Positions 7,784-17,833 are shown, counted from the stretch's first letter. The stretch is 64,000 nucleotides of DNA from Hydractinia symbiolongicarpus (GCF_029227915.1 NC_079879.1:2232001-2296000), one strand, 5' to 3'. The notes: generated by a model not told the origin, from the sequence alone. Translations and numbers: made by a program.

Positions 7784-9053
7784 ATGGCAGACATTGACCC
7801 TTTTGGAGACCATGGGAGACCGGATGAAGGTACCGATGAAACTTTTCCACTCATACCCACCGGGGACCGTACGCATGTGCAAATACATACACCGGGTGAA
7901 ACATCATTCGGAGGAGGTTCCACTCAACGTACCAGAGTTGCGGGAAATGGTTGACGTGTTGTATGATAGATTATCTGAAGGATCCCTGTCAAAACATGAG
8001 GTGCTACATACAGACCTTTTTGAAATTAAGGATGGTGAATTATACTACAGAGGTAAAAACGAACCTTTGACAAACAATGGAAGACTAAGGGCCACCGGTA
8101 CTATATCAGATATATTAGACAAGAAAAGGCTGCGTAATTTAGGCTTTGACATACCAAAAGGTAAGATTACAGCCCGACAGGCAGCTAAGCTAAACAAAAT
8201 ACAAGAAGAACTTCCCTCGTTATCTAAAATAATAACAGCAAGTGATGTAGAATTAGAAGTTATATTTGGGGATGTGGTAAACAGTACGGGAGATTTAATT
8301 TCATTGGTAAAACAATCTGTGGACCATGAAGCAACCCAGACCGGTGATCTATTTGAATATCCTATGCGTGAATTGCTAGGATTGGATAGATCATTGAGAA
8401 ACATAAGAGAAAGTCTTCAGGATGAAGTTGCAAAAAAGGTTCAGCTCGAACAGCATATTGACAGAGAAAAAAACAAGTTGAAAGAGATGGAAAACACACC
8501 AAATATGACCGAGGAACAACAAAATGAAGCGAAAGAAAGGTTGAAAGGTTTGCAAAATGAGTTGAAAGGCCGGCAAGAGATTATCGATATTCTCAAAGGT
8601 AAACTTAACAGTCAAATAAAAAGCATCAAGGAGACGATTACCAAAGTCCTTGACAAAGATACCACACTGTCTGAAAAGATACGAACACTATTCCGTGAGC
8701 AGGGTATCACTGTTGTCAGCGTACTAACGGCATTTGGTATGGTTATCGGCCTTCTCGTAGAAGCTTTGTCACCTGGGGGTGGGGGGTCATCCACCGGTAA
8801 CGCACAAAATCATGAAAAGGGCGGTGCAAAGGACCTCCGGTCCTGGATAAAAAACAAGTTGAATGCGTTGGGGTCTCTTTTAGGAAGGTTGGTGGGGACT
8901 GCCGCTGCGGCTCTACCAGGTATATTAGGATCCATAGTATCATGGATACTCAATCGAGCGAAAGAAGTGGTAGGTTGGTTGAGTCAAAACTTGTGGGCTT
9001 TGATAGTTGGAATCGGAGGTCTGATATACACCAATCTCGTGACAAAGCGTTAG
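7784..9053 (+). pseudogene. coiled-coil membrane protein, frameshifted near the N-terminus
   Basis: The N-terminus starts at ATG 7784 (MADIDPFGDHGRPDEG...), runs 56 codons and stops at TGA 7952-7954. The rest of the protein is in another frame, recognisable from about 7937 (LREMVDVLYDRLSEG) to TAG 9053. A single indel around 7935-7945 separates them. The downstream part has a globular region (NLGFDIPKGKITARQAAKLN), a long coiled coil (~8395-8690), a hydrophobic helix (~8702-8765), a Gly-rich linker, an amphipathic stretch (LLGRLVGTAAAALPGILGS) and a C-terminal membrane helix (ALIVGIGGLIYTNLV). It is recalled as a recurrent uncharacterised gene of similar elements. Architecture suggests a membrane-anchored fibre, scaffold or fusion-like role, but none is demonstrated. 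Confidence 0.8.
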
Positions 9054-9070
9054 ATCGTTGTATAGATTAT

Positions 9071-9093
9071 ATGTTACACGCATCATGTAACAT
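9071..9093. terminator. perfect hairpin between convergent genes
   Basis: ATGTTACA, loop CGCATCA, TGTAACAT: an 8-bp perfect stem in the 55-bp gap between the coiled-coil gene (+) and the 140-residue gene (-). Placed to mark the 3' end of both transcripts; function inferred. Confidence 0.55.
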
Positions 9094-9095
9094 AG

Positions 9096-9110
9096 AGTAC
9101 TAGGAGTACT
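9096..9110. terminator. AGTACT-AGG-AGTACT inverted repeat
   Basis: A second stem (6 bp, 3-nt loop) next to the 9071-9093 hairpin, overlapping the first bases of the minus-strand stop codon at 9109. Confidence 0.4.
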
Positions 9111-9531
9111 ATCTTTTGAAATACCACACAGCACAACCGACACCGATCATACTTAGCGCGATAAAGGCCAATTCCCTTTCATGTTGATCCTGACTTGGTG
9201 TATAAAAGTCGCTCAATACAGGTTCCCGCGGTAAAGGTTCAAGTTTATCTCCAAACACTTTTTTATATTCACGCATTGCATCGTTTAGCTCTATGAATTT
9301 TCCTTCGGCCTTCTTTTCAAGTCTGAGCTGCTTATTGATAAAGTCTACTCTCTCTTGTCTTTTACGTTGCCACAAAACCTGGGCTTTTTGTAATTGTTCT
9401 ATGGCTAAATCATGACGCTTTCTTCCCTTATCAATTCTGTCTTTTGATAAGCTTGAAAATAGATAGCTTGACCCTGTAAAAGCCAAAGCATTGGCTAAGG
9501 CACCTCCAAACATCATTGCAATTGAAGCCAT
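9109..9531 (-). CDS. 140-residue protein with N- and C-terminal hydrophobic segments
   Basis: An intact ORF from ATG 9531. A hydrophobic N-terminus (3-27: SIAMMFGGALANALAFTGSS) is followed by a basic helical, coiled-coil-like middle (33-95, KRHDLAIEQLQKAQVLWQRK), a Pro-containing linker (PREPVLSDFYTPS) and a C-terminal membrane helix (121-138, LAFIALSMIGVGCAVWYF). It is last in a compact minus-strand block (10764 to 9109), 2 bp after the 75-residue gene. Recalled as conserved in similar elements, with no known function. A structural membrane protein is the natural inference. Confidence 0.78.
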   Translation of the reverse strand: MASIAMMFGGALANALAFTGSSYLFSSLSKDRIDKGRKRHDLAIEQLQKAQVLWQRKRQERVDFINKQLRLEKKAEGKFIELNDAMREYKKVFGDKLEPLPREPVLSDFYTPSQDQHERELAFIALSMIGVGCAVWYFKR

Positions 9532-9533
9532 GT

Positions 9534-9761
9534 TTAGATATTTATAGTTTCAGGTATAATCTTTTGCTTAATTAAGTATTCTCTTGACATTTCACTAGCG
9601 GCGACGATGGCTACTAGCTTTCCGGTATCTTCCAAGTCAAACTTTTGAATTGATGGTGGTGACATTTTTAACACCTTTTTTACTAGCATCGAATAACCGA
9701 CAGCGAAAACGCAGACGACCGATGCGTGATATAAATCGTTGACGATACTTTTCTTGTCCAT
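9534..9761 (-). CDS. 75-residue membrane protein
   Basis: An intact ORF from ATG 9761. A membrane helix spans about 11-31 (YHASVVCVFAVGYSMLVKKV), followed by a conserved-looking KMSPPSIQKFDLEDTGKLVA stretch. It sits 2 bp upstream of the 140-residue gene and 44 bp after the 54-residue gene. Function unknown. Confidence 0.75.
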   Translation of the reverse strand: MDKKSIVNDLYHASVVCVFAVGYSMLVKKVLKMSPPSIQKFDLEDTGKLVAIVAASEMSREYLIKQKIIPETINI

Positions 9762-9786
9762 GTCATTTCTGTACTGTGAGATTATT

Positions 9787-9798
9787 ATATCGCGATAT
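9787..9798. terminator. ATATCGCGATAT palindrome after the 54-residue gene
   Basis: A perfect 12-bp palindrome 8 nt beyond the minus-strand stop at 9806 and 26 nt before the next ATG at 9761. It could be a gene-end signal or a promoter/operator for the downstream pair. Confidence 0.35.
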
Positions 9799-9805
9799 TA
9801 TCCCT

Positions 9806-9970
9806 TTATTCCATTTCAAGTTTACTTATTCTCACAGGTGTTTTGAATTTTTGTGGTGGGGTACCCTTCGGCCCAGTTATAGCAAATAGTACATTGTCTT
9901 TTTGTTTATACACAAAATAAGCACCAATTAAGACGAGGACTATCACTCCTCCCCCTATAGCGTAGTTCAT
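9806..9970 (-). CDS. 54-residue single-pass membrane protein
   Basis: ATG 9970 to TAA 9806-9808. The N-terminus (MNYAIGGGVIVLVLIGAYFV) is a clear membrane helix followed by a basic YKQK. The tail holds GPKGTPPQKFKTPVR. It begins 3 bp after the stop of the 71-residue gene, consistent with a polycistronic or tightly packed block. Function unknown; comparable in form to a minor virion or coat-like membrane peptide, which is inference. Confidence 0.7.
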   Translation of the reverse strand: MNYAIGGGVIVLVLIGAYFVYKQKDNVLFAITGPKGTPPQKFKTPVRISKLEME

Positions 9971-9973
9971 AGG

Positions 9974-10189
9974 CTATTCATTTGGGACGATGGTAGGTTC
10001 TGCCTCTCCGGCATTATCTTCTTGCAATGGCTGTGTCTGAGGCGTAGGCTGTGTCTGAGGAGTCTGCTGTGCCATGACCGCTTTATATTCTTCCCTCTGT
10101 TTACGGCTGTATTCCGCCAACCTCTTACCCGCTTCAACCTTTTTAGGGTTCTTCGTTGTCACCTGAATGGGAGTCTGTTCCTCTGACAT
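9974..10189 (-). CDS. 71-residue basic, Pro/Gln-rich protein
   Basis: ATG 10189, intact. A basic helical stretch (NPKKVEAGKRLAEYSRKQRE) is followed by a QTPQTQPTPQTQP repeat and an acidic end. It overlaps the 3' end of the preceding gene by 47 nt in another frame. The basic helix could bind nucleic acid. No known function. Confidence 0.7.
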   Translation of the reverse strand: MSEEQTPIQVTTKNPKKVEAGKRLAEYSRKQREEYKAVMAQQTPQTQPTPQTQPLQEDNAGEAEPTIVPNE

Positions 10190-10764
10190 CTTTATTATCT
10201 GTTGTACTACTACTACTACTACTAGTATTATTATTTGCGTTTAAATTTCTTCCAGCAATATAATGCCTACCCGTAATGAGACCAGCACTGAGTGGTGCTA
10301 ACAATGAGCCGAATTTATAATATAAGTCACATGTGAATCTCTGAGGGGCTGAGTTTAAGAATGGGTCATTTTTCAGGTCATTGCTCAATGCATTTTGAGA
10401 ATTTATTCCCGAGACTGTACAGGTCCCCATGGAATACATGTGAATGATTGATTGTCCCAAGGACTTTACCATTTGACCCGATAGTCTAGCTTCATATACT
10501 AAATAGTTTCTTCACCTCATCATCTTTGAGCTTTTGAATTTGATCGTCCGTATACATTTTACCCAGGTATAGCTTGCTATTTCCGGTTAACACACACTCT
10601 AGCAATTTTTGCCTCTTACCATCCTCGGATGGAGGACCTGGAAGAGCAATTAAGTTATCAATTGCCGTTTCAGCCATTTTCAATAGCGATAGGTATTTTT
10701 TAACACAAAAATAGCAAAAACTAAGTACTAGTAGTAATATTATGAAATTGATATATTCTATCAT
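10143..10764 (-). pseudogene. membrane-anchored small protein split by a frameshift
   Basis: Two adjacent frames that I read as one gene. The first (10764-10492, 90 codons from ATG 10764) has an N-terminal membrane helix (4-21, YINFIILLLVLSFCYFCV) and a charged region ending TDDQIQKLKDDEVKKLF. The second (10472-10143, 109 codons) starts MVKSLGQSIIHMYSMG and has a hydrophobic FGSLLAPLSAGLITGRHY and a Ser-rich tail encoded by an AGT trinucleotide run (10206-10228). Codons YEARLSGQ in the second frame extend upstream of its ATG to about 10497, where the first frame stops, which points to a one-base insertion near 10493-10497. Recalled from related elements as a single ORF. Function unknown. Confidence 0.75.
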
Positions 10765-10775
10765 TTTGTTGTGGT

Positions 10776-10851
10776 CCTATAGGAGTCTTATAGGAGTCCT
10801 ATAGTAGTCTTATAGGAGATTTCAAGAAATCTATAGGAGTCTATAGGAGTC
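10776..10851. repeat. CYTATAGGAGT short tandem repeat in a divergent promoter
   Basis: Six imperfect 10-11-bp copies of CTATAGGAGT between ATG 10764 (-) and ATG 10854 (+). They are interrupted by a perfect AGATTTC-AA-GAAATCT inverted repeat (10817-10832), whose TTCAAGAA resembles two units of a heat-shock element. CTATAG half-palindromes and TATA sequences make it a plausible promoter array. Function inferred. Confidence 0.6.
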
Positions 10852-10853
10852 AA

Positions 10854-12048
10854 ATGGAGGACTGGACCTTCAGATATTGGATGGGAAGGATCTATACAAA
10901 CAGACCATTATTGTCTCCGAAAATGGCTCTTTTCCTGCTGTCTTTCCTAATATTTTTACCAATTACGAACTGAATCAAAACGAACAACGTATGAAAATTT
11001 GGAATGAACAACCGTTTAAATTATGGCAAACCCAACTCAATTTTGCCACTTGGTGTGCTTCAAGTGTGTGTGGAGTCAGTTCCGAACACCTGAAAGACGG
11101 TAGATCTATGATCAGATCGGTATATCGTTTTCATGTCTATTATCACATTAGACGAATCATTAAGCGCTTGCAGACACCTCTACCTTTTGAAGATAGTTTC
11201 AATCAATATGAGAATCCTTATTCAAACGAAGAATTTCTAAAAATATGTGGTTAATATGACGTTGATTCTAATCCTATGAAATACAGAGGTCAATACTTTT
11301 TCAGCTCGTATCAAAAAAGACGTAAAAACTATCCAACTCGGGTTTGAGTTATTTCACGGACGACTCCATGACACGATGGATTGTGGAAAAATCTAATGCC
11401 TTTACAAAAACAGGCCTTGTAAAGATTTCAAGCAGTGTTAGGGCGTATGCTTATGTTGTTCTTAGTTCGCAAGCCTCAGCCCGTTCTTCTATCTTGGCTA
11501 ATGATTCAAGCGCTTTGACGGCTCAAAGAGTTTTTATGAACAACCTTGAAGACATTGGTAACCGTAGGGTTGATATTCAGGAGGACATTAAACGTTATCA
11601 GGATACGTTAAACTACGCTTCAAGCAAAGTTTATTATTCGGTTGGACAAGGTATTTATATATTGCCTAGTGACATGAATCTCAAAATTAAAACAGGGGTG
11701 GTAGGTTACAACAACAAGATTTTAATATCGGGTGAAGATATGACGATTGGGATTAATCTAAAAGTCAATGTGATTGAAAAAACAGCTGAATCACATAAAA
11801 AGATTCCTAATAGGACATCCAGTCCTATTACTGTGCCTAGGACCTCCAGTCCTAATAAACATATTACCGATAAAAAGACCTCTGATAGACATATTCCTAT
11901 CCATAGTACTATTACTACTAGTACTACTGATAAACACATTACTGCACCTTACCACAAAGATACTACTACTCCTACGCATGAAGATGAGAAGATCGCTCTC
12001 GTGATGGCTATGAAAACAGGTTATTTCATATGGTATGGGTTTAGATAA
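10854..12048 (+). pseudogene. ~395-residue element protein, broken at several points
   Basis: ATG 10854 (MEDWTFRYWMG) starts the likely gene. A frame change near 10870-10877 leads into the 10877-11254 frame (NEQPFKLWQTQLNFATWCAS, SSEHLKDGRSMIRSVYRFHV). An in-frame TAA at 11252-11254 follows, then readable codons to a second frame change near 11340, then the 11344-12048 frame (DDSMTRWIVEKSNAFTKTG, RRVDIQEDIKRYQDTLNYAS, YNNKILIS). The C-terminus has a Ser/Thr/Pro/His low-complexity linker and a hydrophobic end (KIALVMAMKTGYFIWYGFR), possibly a membrane anchor. I recall the unbroken form as a common uncharacterised gene of cnidarian Polinton-like elements. It is a candidate virion component, but I see no jelly-roll or other fold signature. 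Confidence 0.75.
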
Positions 12049-12059
12049 AGAATGACGTG

Positions 12060-12225
12060 AATTAAATGTCAATCAAACCAGAATAACAATAGAGAACAAT
12101 GCATTCCTTACATACCAAATATCCTTAGCAACGGCTACTTTCGTTTTGACTTTTTCTTATGTAAACAACTTTCTGGTACGTAAAATCCTATTGTTATAAG
12201 CGTTTGATTGACAGATGTTTTAATT
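12060..12225. repeat. large nested inverted repeat after the ~395-residue gene
   Basis: Arms 12067-12092 and 12188-12213 pair at 22 of 26 positions (TGTCAATCAAAC and ATAACAATAG blocks perfect). An outer AATTAAA/TTTAATT pair extends it across a small bulge. An inner TTACATACCA (12108-12117) and TGGTACGTAA (12174-12183) pair at 9 of 10. It starts 12 nt past the stop at 12048. It could be a gene-end RNA structure, a cruciform, or a ~147-bp MITE; no flanking duplication is obvious. Confidence 0.7.
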
Positions 12226-12273
12226 ATATAACAAAAACTGCTTGCGTGTTGTTATTTATGTTTTATTATCATT

Positions 12274-12475
12274 GATGGTATTACTACGTACGCTAGAAGT
12301 CATTATAGACACAGTTGAATTCTATCACTGTAATGGGGTGGGGGGGCCCAGGGGGATTGGGGGATGGGGGACAGAAATTCTTCTATCGTTGATTTAACGG
12401 GTATGATCCATTATTGGACTTAAAATGGTAAAGTGCTAACGGATTTTGTGCTAACATCGGCATTTCCCTATCTCT
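12274..12475 (-). repeat. right terminal inverted repeat (~202 bp)
   Basis: Inverted copy of 965-1165, ending ATTTCCCTATCTCT. Homology begins at GATGGTA (12274). It retains the duplicated end of the polymerase reading frame (TYAR, one substitution, HYRHS, stop), although no polymerase precedes it here. It contains the G-rich tract at 12335-12370. Confidence 0.92.
12335..12370 (+). other. potential G-quadruplex tract in right TIR
   Basis: G runs of 4, 7, 5, 5 and 5 at 12335-12338, 12340-12346, 12351-12355, 12359-12363 and 12366-12370, with loops of 1-4 nt. Inverted counterpart of 1070-1104. Confidence 0.65.
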
Positions 12476-12480
12476 TGTGG
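12476..12480. repeat. target-site duplication, right copy (TGTGG)
   Basis: Directly abuts the right TIR and continues as GACCAATC, the normal satellite sequence. Pairs with 960-964. Confidence 0.8.
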
Positions 12481-15400
12481 GACCAATCTTAGCCCATAGC
12501 GCGCGCTGAAGAGAAAGAGACATTTTCAAAAACTACATTTCATGGACTTTCTAACGGTAGCAGTCCGTTTGAGTTACACCGGTTCCGTCACATATTCGTA
12601 CCAACATGTATTTAGCAATATTTTTCTTTCATTACTAGGTTGCATCGCTGTTGACAGTGAAACGATTGACTGTGCGATTTAATTGAACTGATTTTGGACT
12701 TTGACCTTATAAATGTGATAAATGACACAATTGGACTCCAAGAAATAACATTCTTATTAATTTGACATAATTTCTGGAACTCAGCGATTACACTGGGCGC
12801 TGTGATACCACTTCATTTAAAAATTTAGATAAATAAGTCATTGTGTGGGACCAATCCAATCCGTTAGCGTACCTTGTAGAAATAGAGACATTTTCAAAAA
12901 ATTACAATTCATTGAAATCCAGCGGTATCAATCCGTTTGAGTTACAACGGTTGCGTCACATATTGGTACCAACATTCATTTTTGCGATGTTTTTCTGATG
13001 TTACTAGGTTCCATCGCTTTTAACAGTGAAGCGATTGACTGTGGGACATAATTGAATTGATTTTGGACTTTGACATTATAAAGCTAAAAAATGAGACAAT
13101 TGGACTCCAAGAAATAACATTTTTCTTAATTTGACATGATTGCTGGAACTCAGCGATTACACCGGGCGCTGTGGTAGCGCTTTAATGAAAAATTTGTATA
13201 AATAAGTCATTTTGTACTGTAGGACCAATCGTAGTCGTTGGCGCGCGCTGATGAAATAGAGACAGTTTCAAAAACTACATTTCATCGACTTTCTAACAGT
13301 ATCAGTCTGCTTGAGTTACAACGGTTCCGTCACATATTCGTACCAACATGTATTTAGCGATAATTTTCTGATATTACTAGGTTGCATCGCTTTTAACAAT
13401 GAAGCAATTGAGTGTGGGACTTAATTGGACTGATTTTGGAGTTTGACCTTATAAATGTGATAAATGACACAATTTGACTCCAAGAAATAACATTTTTCTT
13501 AATTTGACATGATTGCTGGAACTCAGCGGTTACACCGGGCGCTGTGGTAGCACTTTAATGAAAAATTTGTATAAATAAGTCATTTTGTACTGTGGGACCA
13601 ATCGTCGCCAATAGCGCATGCTGAAGAGATAAAGACAGTTTCAAAAGCTACATTTCATTGACTTTGTAATGGTAGCAGTCCGTTTGAGTTACAACGGTTG
13701 CGTCACATATTCGTACCAACATGTATTTAGCGATATTTTTCTGATATTACTAGGTTGAATCTCTGTTAAAAGTGAAACGATTGACTGTGGGACTCAATTG
13801 AACCGATTTTGGACTTTGACCTTATAAATGTTATAAATGAGAAAATTGGACTCCAAGAAATAACACTCTTCTTAATTTTACATGATTGTTGGAACTGAGC
13901 AGTTACACTGGTCGCTAATGTAGCGTTATAATGAAAAATTTAAATAAATAAGTCATTTTGTACTGTAGGACAAATCGTAGTCGTTAGCTCCCGATGAAGA
14001 AGTAGTGACAGTTTCAAAAACTAAATTTCATTGAATTTCTAACACTATTAGTCCGCTTGAGTCACAACGGTTGCGTCTTATATTCGTACCAAAATGTATT
14101 TAGCGATATTTTTCTGATGTTACTAGGTTCCATCGCTTTTAACAGTGAAGCGATTGACTGTGGGACATAATTGAATTGATTTTGGACTTTGACATTATAA
14201 AGCTAAAAAATGAGACAATTGGACTCCAAGAAATAACATTCTCCTTAATTTGACATGATTGCTGGATTTCAGCGATTACACAGGGCACTGTGGTAGCGCT
14301 TCATTTAAAAATTTAGATAAATAAGTGGTTGTGTAACGTGGGACTAATGCTAGCCGTTAGCGTTCGTTGAGGAAATAGAGACATTTTCAAAAATTACAAT
14401 TCATTGAATTTCCAGCGGTATCAATCCGTTTGAGTTACAACGGTTGCGTCACATATTCGTACCAACATTTATTTTGCGATGTTTTTCTGATATTGTTAGG
14501 TTGCATCGCTTTAAACAGTGAAACGATTAACGGTGGGACTTAATTGAGCTGATTTTGTACTTTGACCTTATAAATGTTATAAATGAGACAATTGGACTCC
14601 AAAAAATAACATTTTTCTTAATTTGATATGATTGCAGGAACACCGCGATTACACTGCGCGCTGTGGTATCGCTTTAATGAAAAATTTAGATAAATAAGTC
14701 ATTCTGTACTGTGGGACCAATCGTAGTCGTTAGCGCGCGGTGAAGAAATAGAGACAGTTTTAAAAACTACATTTCATTGAATTTCTAACAGTATCATTCC
14801 GCTTAAGTTACAACGGTTCCGTCACGTATTCGTACCAACATGTATTTAGCGATGATTTTCTGATTTTACTAGGTTACATCGCCTTTAACAATGAAGCGAT
14901 TGACTGTGGGACTTAATTGATTTGATTTTGGAGTTTGACCTTATAAATGTGATAAATGACACAATTTGACTCCAAGAAATAACATTCTTCTTAATTTGAC
15001 ATGATTGCTGGAATTCAGCGGTTACACTGGGCGCTAATGTAGCGTTTTAATGAAAAATTTAGATAAATAAGTCATTTTGTACTGTAGGACCAATCGTAGT
15101 CGTTAGTGCCCGATGATGAAGTAGTGACAGTTTCAAAAACTACATTTCATTGACTTTCTAACAGTATCAGTCCGCTTGAATTACAACGGTTGCGTCACAA
15201 ATTCGTACGAACATGTATTTAGCGATATTTTTCTGATATTACTAGGTTGCATCGCTTTTAACAGTGAAGCGATTGAGTGTGGGACTTTATTGAATTATTT
15301 TGGATTTCGACCTTATAAATGTGATAAATGACACAATGGGACTCCAAGAAATAACATTCTGATTAATTTGACATGATTGCTGGATTTCAGCGATTACACA

Positions 15401-17828
15401 GGGCACTGTGATAGCGCTTCATTTAAAAATTTAGATCAATAAGTGGTTGTGTAACGTGGGACCAATGCTAGCCGTTAGCGTTCGTTGAGGAAATGGAGAC
15501 ATTTTCAAAAATTACAATTCATTTAATTTCCAGCGGTATCAATCCGCTTGAGTTACAACGGTTGCGTCACATATTCGTACCAAGATTTATTTTGCGATGT
15601 TTTTCTGACAATACTAGGTTGCATCACTTTTAACAGTGAAGCGATTGAATGTGGGACTTAATTGAATTGATTTTGGAGTTTGACCTTATAAATGTTATAA
15701 ATGAGACAATTGGTCTCCAAGAAATAACATTCTTCTCAATTTGACATGATTGCTGGAACTCAGCGATTACACTGGGCGCTGTGGTAGCGCTTTAATGAAA
15801 AATTTGTATAAATAAGTCATTTTGTACTGTGGGACCAATCGTAGTCGTTAGCGCGCGCTGAAGAAATAGAGACAGTTTCCAAAACTACATTTCATTGAGT
15901 TTCTAACATTATCTGTCCGCTTGAGTTACAACGGTTGCGTCACATAATCTTACCAACATGTATTTAGGGTTAATTTTCTGATTTTACTAGGTTGCATCGC
16001 CTTTAACAATGATGTGATTGACTGTGGGACTTAATTGAATTGATTTTGGAGTTTGACCTTAAAAATGTTATAAATGAGACAATTGGATTCCAAGAAATAA
16101 CATTCTTCTCAATTTGACATGATTGCTGGAACTCAGCGATTACACTGGGCGCTGTGGTAGCGCTTTAATGAAAAATTTGTATAAATAAGTCATTTTGTAC
16201 TGTGTGACCAATCGTAGTCGTTAGCGCGCGCTGAAGAAATAGAGACAGTTTCCAAAACTACATTTCATTGAGTTTCTAACATTATCTGTCCGCTTGAGTT
16301 ACAACGGTTGCGTCACATAATCTTACCAACATGTATTTAGGGTTAATTTTCTGATTTTACTAGGTTGCATCGCCTTTAACAATGATGTGATTGACTGTGG
16401 GACTTAATTGAATTGATTTTGGAGTTTGACCTTAAAAATGTTATAAATGAGACAATTGGATTCCAAGAAATAACATTCTTCTTAATTTGACATGATTGCT
16501 GGAACTCAGCGATTACACTGGGCGCTGTGGTAACGCTTTAATGAAAAATTTGTATATATAAGTCATTTTGTACTGTGGGACCAATCGTAGTCGTTAGCGC
16601 GCGCTGAAGAAATAGAGACAGTTTCAAAAACTACATTTCATTGAATTTCTAACAGTATCAGTCCGCTTGAGTTACCACGGTTCCGTCACATATTCGTACG
16701 AACATGTATTTAGCGATATTTTTCTGATATTACTAGGTTGCATCGCTTTCAACAATGAAAGGATTGAGTGTGGGACTTAATTGAATTATTTTGGAATTCG
16801 ACATTATAAATGTGATAAATGACAAAATGGGACTCCAAGAAATAACATTCTCCTTAATTTGACATGATTGCTGGAATTCAGCGATTGCACTGGGGTCTGT
16901 GATGGCGCTTCATTTAAAAATTTGGATATATTAGTCATTTTGTACTGTGGGACCAATCATAGCCAATAGCGCACGCTGAAGATATAGAGACAGTTTCAAA
17001 AACTACATTTCATTGACTTTCTAACGGTATCAGTCCGTTTGAGTTACAATGGTTGCATCATATATTCGTAACAACATGTATTTAACGATATTTTTCGGAT
17101 ATTACTAGGTTGAATCGCTTTTAGTATTGAAACGATACACTGTGCGACTTAATTATACAGATTTTGGACTGTGACCTTGTATATGTTATAATTAAGACGA
17201 TTGGACTCCAAGAAATAACATTCTTCTGAATTTGACATGATTGCTGGAACTCAGCGATTAAACTGGATACTGTGTTAGCGCTTTAATGAAAAATATAGAT
17301 CAATAAGTCAGGTTTTACTGTGGGGCCAATCCTGGCCGTTAACGCGCGCTGACAAAGCAGAGACAGCTCTCAAAACTACATTTCATCGAATTTCTAACGG
17401 TATAGGTCCGTTTCAGTTACAACAGTTGCGTCACATATTCGTACCAACATGTTTTAGCGATATTTTTTCAGATATTACTAGGTTGCATCGCTTTTAACAG
17501 TGAAGCGATTGACTGTAGGACTTAATTGAACTGATTTTGGACTTGAAAATGAGACAATTGTATTAGAAGAAATAAGAGTCTTCGTAATTTGACATGATTG
17601 TTGGAACTCAGCGATTACACAAGGCGCTGGGGTGGCGCGTCACTTAAAAATTTAGATAAATAAGTCATTTTGTACTGTGGTCCCAATCGTAGCCATTAGC
17701 ACGCACTGAAGAAACAGAGACAATTTTAAAAACTACATTTCATTGACTTTCTAACAGTATCAGTTCGCTTGAATTGCAACGGTTGCGTCTTATACTCGTA
17801 CCAACATGTATTTAGCGATATCTTTCTG

Positions 17829-17833
17829 ATGTT
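17829..17833. repeat. LINE target-site duplication, left (ATGTT)
   Basis: ATGTT at the end of satellite sequence (TTTCTGATGTT), repeated at 20454-20458, where satellite resumes as ACTAGGTTACATCGC. Five bases visible. Confidence 0.75.

Larger units (their letters stand above)
965..12475. mobile_element. Polinton/Maverick-like DNA transposon, 11.5 kb, decayed
   Basis: The element is bounded by ~201/202-bp inverted repeats starting AGAGATAGGG (Polintons characteristically start with AG) and by a TGTGG duplication. It encodes a family B DNA polymerase and a D,D(35)E integrase, the two hallmark Polinton genes, plus SAP-like and RING proteins and eight accessory genes. Genes are intronless and packed in divergent and convergent blocks. 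It is shorter than the 15-20 kb usual for Polintons, and I recognise no capsid, ATPase or protease gene. The polymerase, integrase, a coiled-coil gene (7784-9053) and two right-half genes carry frameshifts or stops, so this copy is probably not autonomous. It is nested in satellite DNA. Confidence 0.9.
12476..17833. repeat. satellite array between the two transposons
   Basis: About 14-15 head-to-tail monomers of ~365-373 bp in the same orientation as elsewhere. Monomers here vary more from one another than in the 45-63 kb region, apart from a near-identical pair around 15.7-16.5 kb. No gene is seen. Confidence 0.93.

Noticed and set aside
10817-10832. Complete heat-shock element
   Set aside because: Only two inverted TTC/GAA units are present, whereas a full element needs three or more; kept only as a weak resemblance.
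10854-12048. Calling the ~395-residue protein a major capsid protein
   Set aside because: Length and context would allow a structural role, but I see no double jelly-roll signature, and canonical MCPs are longer.
11706-12072. Overlapping ORFs in other frames of the Ser/Thr-rich region
   Set aside because: Low-complexity coding sequence opens several frames. The chosen frame (11344-12048) has the recognisable conserved parts.
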